Source: Streptomyces sp. NBC_00271 (GTDB taxonomy: Bacteria > Actinomycetota > Actinomycetes > Streptomycetales > Streptomycetaceae). From it: DNA of 64,000 nt. Shown piece after piece: positions 59,648 through 64,000 of this stretch (its first letter is position 1; every line of letters starts with the position of its first letter). A program made the translations under genes and the position numbers. Under the pieces are notes generated by a model. That model was not told the DNA's origin and ran no database searches. It saw nothing but the letters and a program-made list of their open reading frames with translations. Location of the stretch: the NCBI RefSeq assembly GCF_036178845.1, contig NZ_CP108070.1:5580001-5644000 (forward strand), in the 5' to 3' direction.

Positions 59648-61057
59648 TCAGTGCCGGCCCGCGACGCGGTCCGCCATCCGTGCGAGCCGCGACGACTGCG
59701 CACTGTGCGTGGTGAGTTCGCGGCGGTCGGCCGTGCGGTAGGTGGCGTACATGCCCTGCACGCCCAGCCAGCGAAACGGCTCCGGCTCCCACTTGCGGAC
59801 CTTGTGGCCGACCCACGGGAGGGCGGTCAGGTCGGTCGGGCCCGCCTGGCCCGAGTCCTGCTGGATCAGGTCCCGCAGGGTGCGCGCGGCGAGATTCGTC
59901 GTCGCGACGCCCGACCCGACGTAGCCGCCCGCCCAGCCGAGGCCGGTGGAGCGGTCCAGGGTGACGGTGGCGCACCAGTCGCGGGGGACGCCCAGGACGC
60001 CCGACCAGGCGTGCGCCACCCGTACGCCGGCCAGGGACGGGAAGAAGCGGACCAGGATCTCGTGGAGGGCGTCGATGGTCGCCTGCTGGGTGCGGCCGTC
60101 GTTGTCGGTGCGCGAGCCGAAGCGGTACGGGACGCCCCGGCCGCCGAGCGCGATGCGGTCGTCGGCGGTGCGCTGGGCGTACATGTAGGCGTGCGCCATG
60201 TCGCCGAGTGTCTCGCGGCCCTCCCAGCCGATCGTCGCCCACTGCTCCGGGGTCAGCCGCTCGGTCGCGATCATGGAGGAGTTCATGGGCAGCCAGGTGC
60301 GCTTCTGGCCTTTCAAGGAGGCCGTGAAGCCCTCCGTGCAGCGCAGGACGTAGGGGGCGCGCACAGTGCCGTACGGCGTGACCGCGTGCTTCGGGCGGAT
60401 CTCGGTGACCGGCGTCTTCTCGTGGATCGTGACGCCGAGTGCCTCGGCGGCCGCCGCCAGCCCCTTGATGAGCTTCACCGGGTGCAGACGCGCCCCGTGC
60501 GGGGTCCAGGTCGAGCCGACCGCGTCCGCGACCCGGACGCGCTCGACGGTCTCCCGGGCGCCGTAGAGCTCGCGGTCCTTCTCGCCGTAGGAGAGCTCGT
60601 GCGCGTGGAAGGCCTTCAGGCGGGCCAGCTGGGCGGGCGTGTAGGCCACTTCGAGGACGCCGCCCTGGTGGACGTCCGCCTCGATGCCCTCTTCGGCGGT
60701 GACCCGGACGACCTCGTCGACCGTCTCGTTCATCGCCTTCTGGAGACGGACCGCCGCCTCGTGGCCGTGCAGCTTGGCGTACCGGTCGCGGCCCGCGATG
60801 CCGTTGTAGAGCCAGCCGCCGTTGCGCCCGGAGGCGCCGTAGCCGCAGAACTTCTGCTCCAGGACGGTGACGCGCAGGAAGGGGGCCGCCTTCTTGAGGT
60901 AGTACGCGGTCCACAGGCCCGTGTAGCCGCCTCCGACGATCACGACGTCGGCGGTCGCGTCGCCCGGGAGGGGCTCGCGGGGCTCGGGCAGACCGTCGTC
61001 CGCGTACCAGAAGGAGATGCCGCCGTTGGCCGTGCCGCTGCCTGTGCTGCTGCTCAT
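59648..61057 (-). CDS. FAD-dependent oxidoreductase of the DAO/gamma-glutamylputrescine oxidase type
   Basis: 469 residues. 'DVVIVGGGYTGLWTAYY' near residue 35 is the FAD-binding GxGxxG motif; 'KAAPFLRVTVLEQKFCGYGA' carries the acidic ribose-binding residue; 'GLGWAGGYVGSGVATTNLAA' is the C-terminal FAD motif. The order resembles glycine/D-amino-acid oxidase family proteins and PuuB. It probably oxidises an amine or amino acid. The first ATG is used; 'SFWYADD' near residue 20 is typical of these actinobacterial proteins. It lies 10 bp downstream of the rhomboid-like gene on the same strand. Confidence 0.85.
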   Translation of the reverse strand: MSSSTGSGTANGGISFWYADDGLPEPREPLPGDATADVVIVGGGYTGLWTAYYLKKAAPFLRVTVLEQKFCGYGASGRNGGWLYNGIAGRDRYAKLHGHEAAVRLQKAMNETVDEVVRVTAEEGIEADVHQGGVLEVAYTPAQLARLKAFHAHELSYGEKDRELYGARETVERVRVADAVGSTWTPHGARLHPVKLIKGLAAAAEALGVTIHEKTPVTEIRPKHAVTPYGTVRAPYVLRCTEGFTASLKGQKRTWLPMNSSMIATERLTPEQWATIGWEGRETLGDMAHAYMYAQRTADDRIALGGRGVPYRFGSRTDNDGRTQQATIDALHEILVRFFPSLAGVRVAHAWSGVLGVPRDWCATVTLDRSTGLGWAGGYVGSGVATTNLAARTLRDLIQQDSGQAGPTDLTALPWVGHKVRKWEPEPFRWLGVQGMYATYRTADRRELTTHSAQSSRLARMADRVAGRH

Positions 61058-61067
61058 GGCCGGGACG

Positions 61068-61721
61068 TTAACCCCTGAGGGTGGCCAGTGTCTCCTTCGG
61101 ATTCCATGCTTTTCCGCGGCCTCTGACCAGCGGATAGCAGCAGAGACCTATCAGGATCGATATGAAATGCCCGAAATCGGTGAAGGTGCGGCCGGTGACC
61201 AGCGGCAGGCCGTAGACCGCGAGGATGACCGCCAGCCAGAGGTACCGCCACGGCACCGCGACGCGGTAGGTGAGGACCCCTATGACGCCCGCCAGCGCGT
61301 AGCTCACCCCGATGTCCAGGGTGTCGACCGCCGAGTGCGGCGCCGCCCCGCGCTTGATCGCGCCCAGCAGCGCTCCCTCACTGATCAGCGTCGCCAGGAC
61401 GTGCGCGGCCACCGCGACCGCCAGCCAGCGCAGGGTGCCCAGCCAGCGCTCCGCCTGGGCGTGGAAGGCGGTGAACAGGACGGCGTACGGCAGCCAGAGA
61501 CCGCCGTCGATCCACATCGCACTGGTGATCAGCACCCGTACGGGGCTGTCCGACAGCTCGTGGATGTTCGTGGACCGCTGGCGCAGGAAGTCCTCTTCGA
61601 AATCCGGAGACATGTGGTGCAGAGCCACTGTGGTGACGAAGAGGATCCCAAGCCACACGTAAGTGCCGGGGGCACTGCGTATGTAGCTCCCGACGCGGTG
61701 CAGGGCCCCGTCAATGCGCAT
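61068..61721 (-). CDS. Rhomboid-like membrane protein
   Basis: 217 residues with six hydrophobic segments. The layout (short N-terminus, 'GTYVWLGILFVTTVALHH', an outer loop, then 'VLITSAMWIDGGLWLPYAVL') resembles rhomboid-like proteins of streptomycetes, but no Gly-x-Ser/His catalytic dyad is evident ('GVSYALAG' has Gly-Val-Ser; 'FGHFISIL' a His), so peptidase activity is doubtful. ATG 61721 has GAGG about 8 nt upstream. It shares a short divergent region with the kinase gene. Confidence 0.75.
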   Translation of the reverse strand: MRIDGALHRVGSYIRSAPGTYVWLGILFVTTVALHHMSPDFEEDFLRQRSTNIHELSDSPVRVLITSAMWIDGGLWLPYAVLFTAFHAQAERWLGTLRWLAVAVAAHVLATLISEGALLGAIKRGAAPHSAVDTLDIGVSYALAGVIGVLTYRVAVPWRYLWLAVILAVYGLPLVTGRTFTDFGHFISILIGLCCYPLVRGRGKAWNPKETLATLRG

Positions 61722-61755
61722 GAGCCGCCTCACCGCCGCACGTAGGCTCGGCTCT

Positions 61756-62694
61756 GTGATCGACGTTCCGGTGGGTCTGACCGCCTCGCAGGACAAGTAC
61801 AACGGAGCGGCGGGGCGCGCCTTCGTCGCCGGGCTGCCCGAGCGGGCGGCGCACTTCCTGGAGCGCTGGGAGCTGCGCCTCGACGGCCCCTCCATGCACG
61901 GTGTCACGGCGCTGGTCCTGCCGGTGCTGCGGGCCGACGGCACCCCGGCCGTGCTCAAGCTCCAGCTCCTGGACGAGGAGAGCGCGGGTGAGCCGGCCGC
62001 CCTGCGTGTCTGGGACGGTGGCGCGGCCGTACGTCTCCTCGCCCACGACGAGGCCACCTGCACCCTGCTGCTCGAACGGCTCGATCAGACCCGCATGTTG
62101 ACGCACCTCCCCGACACACGCGAGGCCGCGCTGGTCGTCGCGCGGCTGCTGGCCCGGCTGACGGCCGTGCCGGCGCCGGAGGGGATGCGGCGGCTCGGTG
62201 ACATCGCGGGGGCCATGCTGGAGCGGGTGCCGGGGGCCCTGAAACTGATCGCGGACCAGGCCGAGCGTCGTCTCGTCGAGGACTGCGCGGCGGCGGTGCG
62301 CGAGGTGGCGACCGAGCCGGGTGACCGTCTCCTCCACTGGGACCTCCATTACGACAACGTCCTGCAGGACCTCCGCGACCCCGACGGTCTCCAGGACGGG
62401 GACGCCCGCTCCGTCGGCCGCGGGCGCTGGGTCGCCATTGACCCCAAGCCGCTCGCGGGCGACCCCGGCTTCGACCTCTGCCCGGCGCTCGGCAACCGCT
62501 TCGAGCCCGCCGAGATCCGCTGGCGCTTCGACGCGATGACCGACGTCATGGGCCTGGATCGCGAGCGGGCCCGTGCCTGGACCCTCGGTCGTGTCCTACA
62601 GAACACTCTGTGGGACATCGAGGACGGCCGCCCGCTGGAGGCGGTCCAGCTGGAGATCGCGCGTCGGCTGCGGGGCGCCCCGCGCGGAACCTAG
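61756..62694 (+). CDS. Aminoglycoside/hydroxyurea-type phosphotransferase (APH_6_hur)
   Basis: 312 residues. 'AVLKLQLLDEESAGEPAALR' is the N-lobe Lys and Glu region, 'LLHWDLHYDNVLQDL' the catalytic loop (Asp, Asn) and 'VAIDPKPLAGDPGFDLCPAL' the metal-binding motif of the streptomycin 6-kinase/hydroxyurea-resistance family. It may inactivate an aminoglycoside-like or related compound; some members have other roles. GTG 61756 lies 7 bp after TAGGCT (61743-61748... read as the -10 of a leaderless promoter), and upstream in-frame codons lack a ribosome-binding site. Confidence 0.85.
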   Translation: MIDVPVGLTASQDKYNGAAGRAFVAGLPERAAHFLERWELRLDGPSMHGVTALVLPVLRADGTPAVLKLQLLDEESAGEPAALRVWDGGAAVRLLAHDEATCTLLLERLDQTRMLTHLPDTREAALVVARLLARLTAVPAPEGMRRLGDIAGAMLERVPGALKLIADQAERRLVEDCAAAVREVATEPGDRLLHWDLHYDNVLQDLRDPDGLQDGDARSVGRGRWVAIDPKPLAGDPGFDLCPALGNRFEPAEIRWRFDAMTDVMGLDRERARAWTLGRVLQNTLWDIEDGRPLEAVQLEIARRLRGAPRGT

Positions 62695-62707
62695 GTCCTC
62701 CTCTGGC

Positions 62708-64000
62708 TCAGGCCCCGTACGCGAGGGCGCGCCCCAGTGCCAGTGGATCGGCCTGCTCGTTCAGTTCGCCGTACAGGGCCATCGCCAGTTCCGGGCGGGC
62801 CAGCAGACCGTCTCCCGCCGGGTCTCCGGCGGCCCGCGCCGCGAGGCCGAGCCCGACCCAGGTCTCGGGGTCGCCCTCGCCGCGGGCGATGCGCGCACGG
62901 AACGCGCTCAGGGCCTCGGCGGTGCGGCCTTCCACCAGGGCGATGTCCTCGAGGCGCGCGCCGGCGACCACCGCGCCGGGGTCGTCCCGCAGCGCCGCGA
63001 AGCCCGCGGGGTCCGCCAGCAGCCATCGCAGCAGCACCGCCCGCGTGTCGATGCCCCGCGCCGGACTGCCCGGGACGGGCACGGGCTCGGGCTCGTCCGT
63101 CGTCCTGGGCAGCGGGTTTCCGTCGGCCCAGGCTGCCGCGTGGGCGCGGAGGGTCCCCGGCGCGGGCCGCAGATGGCAGGCGCGCCAGGTGGCACGGTGG
63201 TCGGCGACCGCCAGGGCCGCCGCGGCCCGGACCCGGGCCTCGACCGGTTCGTCGAGCCAGGGCTCGATGCGCCGCGTCAGCTCGGCCACCAGCCGCCGCC
63301 CCAGTTCGTTGAGCCCGTCCGCCGAACCGACGGCGCGCAGCGCGTACGCGGTCTGGCTGCGCCACAGCGCGAACTCGAACTGTCCGAGGGCGTGGCCGCG
63401 CCGCCGCCAGAACGCGGTGACGCCGAAAAAGGCGTACACGCCCTGGAGCAGCCCGCCCAGGGGACGGGGGTCGTCGCGCCAGGGGGCGTAGTGGAGCCGG
63501 GTGCCCTGGTCGTCGTACAGGGTGAACAGGTGCATGAACGCGCTGAGCTTGTTGTGCTGGAACTCGTGCACCAGCGTCGAGGCGAACTGCTCGGCGTCGT
63601 CCGGGGCCGATGCCAGGGCGGTGCCGAAGGCGTCGCCCGAGGACGCGCTGTGCGGCCGGAACCTCTCGGCGCGCGGACGGGGCACCACCGACACCAGCCC
63701 GCCGGCCAGTGCCTCGGCGACCTCGGTGTCGGTGCGCCGCAGGATGTCCCAGGCGGGGCCGAACAGGTCCTGCCACTCGGCGGCGGAGTCGATCGGTTCC
63801 ACCCCGGTCGGTCCGCGCAGGTCGCGGTAGGGGTCGGTGTCGTCCAGGAGCATGGTGCAGCCGTCGGCGCGCAGCTCGGTCAGGGCGTGCCAGTCCGGCC
63901 CCCCGAGTGGGCGCCCGGCGATCCGCACGGATCCCGCCGAGGCGCTGACCTCGGCCACGTCCCAGTCCGCCCGGCCGGGCACCCGCATCGCCCCGAGCGC
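62708..64000 (-). CDS. HExxH-motif peptide-modifying enzyme (aKG-HExxH type), 5' part beyond window
   Basis: Visible part ~430 residues. 'STLVHEFQHNKLSAFMHLFT' carries the HExxH motif (~160 from the start of the visible part). 'LLQGVYAFFGVTAFWRRRGH' and 'LYDDQGTRLHYAPWRDDPRP' are characteristic. The frame stays open at the right edge, so the start may be outside. The family consists of enzymes predicted, and in several cases shown, to hydroxylate residues of ribosomal peptides with 2-oxoglutarate, and it often accompanies radical-SAM RiPP genes such as the FxSxx systems. It reads leftward from DNA beyond the window, where its partners should lie. Confidence 0.8.
   Translation of the reverse strand, partial: ALGAMRVPGRADWDVAEVSASAGSVRIAGRPLGGPDWHALTELRADGCTMLLDDTDPYRDLRGPTGVEPIDSAAEWQDLFGPAWDILRRTDTEVAEALAGGLVSVVPRPRAERFRPHSASSGDAFGTALASAPDDAEQFASTLVHEFQHNKLSAFMHLFTLYDDQGTRLHYAPWRDDPRPLGGLLQGVYAFFGVTAFWRRRGHALGQFEFALWRSQTAYALRAVGSADGLNELGRRLVAELTRRIEPWLDEPVEARVRAAAALAVADHRATWRACHLRPAPGTLRAHAAAWADGNPLPRTTDEPEPVPVPGSPARGIDTRAVLLRWLLADPAGFAALRDDPGAVVAGARLEDIALVEGRTAEALSAFRARIARGEGDPETWVGLGLAARAAGDPAGDGLLARPELAMALYGELNEQADPLALGRALAYGA

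Overview
The window is high-GC chromosomal DNA from a Streptomyces-type actinomycete. Evidence: strong G/C third-position bias, many GTG/TTG starts, several apparently leaderless genes, DasR- and BldD-like operators, actinomycete families (DUF3263, DUF4031, TerD, HelD, GpgS, CdgB) and a gene order I recall from S. coelicolor (groEL2, cold-shock gene, metM-metO, otsA/otsB, nagK-nagA, cdgB, terD). No tRNA, rRNA, CRISPR array, IS element or integrase was seen.

Layout. 0-7.3 kb: tail of a helicase-associated protein, an XPB helicase, a GT87 glycosyltransferase, a HelD-type RNA polymerase ATPase, cutC, then five tandem ~89-bp repeats. 7.3-15.3 kb: an HD hydrolase coupled to a chloramphenicol-type efflux pump, an acetyltransferase fusion, and a MurNAc module (RpiR-type regulator, murQ, EIIBC transporter). 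15.3-32.2 kb is the accessory-looking part: phosphoribosyltransferase-hydrolase fusion, frameshifted capA, tannase, ECF sigma pair, MerR/imine reductase pair, two esterases, a 1499-residue caspase-NACHT-beta-propeller protein and a divergent protein with a degenerate Nudix-like box.

32.3-40.7 kb: solo groEL under CIRCE, a cold-shock gene, then metM-metO behind a SAM-I riboswitch. The enzyme looks like threonine synthase, but riboswitch plus sulfur-carrier partner point to the O-phosphohomoserine route to homocysteine. gpgS, otsA and otsB follow. 40.7-45.3 kb: GlcNAc module (solute-binding protein, nagK, nagA, PfkB kinase) with two DasR-like sites in the divergent promoter. 45.3-48.5 kb: a carbohydrate-binding membrane protein and a GAF-PAS-GGDEF diguanylate cyclase with a BldD-like box and a perfect Crp-like palindrome upstream.

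48.5-64 kb: flavin reductase, ECF41-like sigma factor, ArfB, TerD, a frameshifted JAMM-like gene, small enzymes, M1 peptidase, pentapeptide-repeat protein, quinone oxidoreductase behind an orphan MerR-type operator, DHA2 exporter, FAD oxidoreductase, rhomboid-like protein, APH/hydroxyurea-type kinase, and at the right edge a partial HExxH peptide-modifying enzyme suggesting a RiPP locus beyond the window.

The best candidates for something new are the caspase-NACHT-propeller/lipase/Nudix-like locus (22-31 kb), the edge RiPP enzyme, and the regulatory sites at murR, cdgB and terD. All functional statements are read from sequence and family knowledge; nothing was searched.
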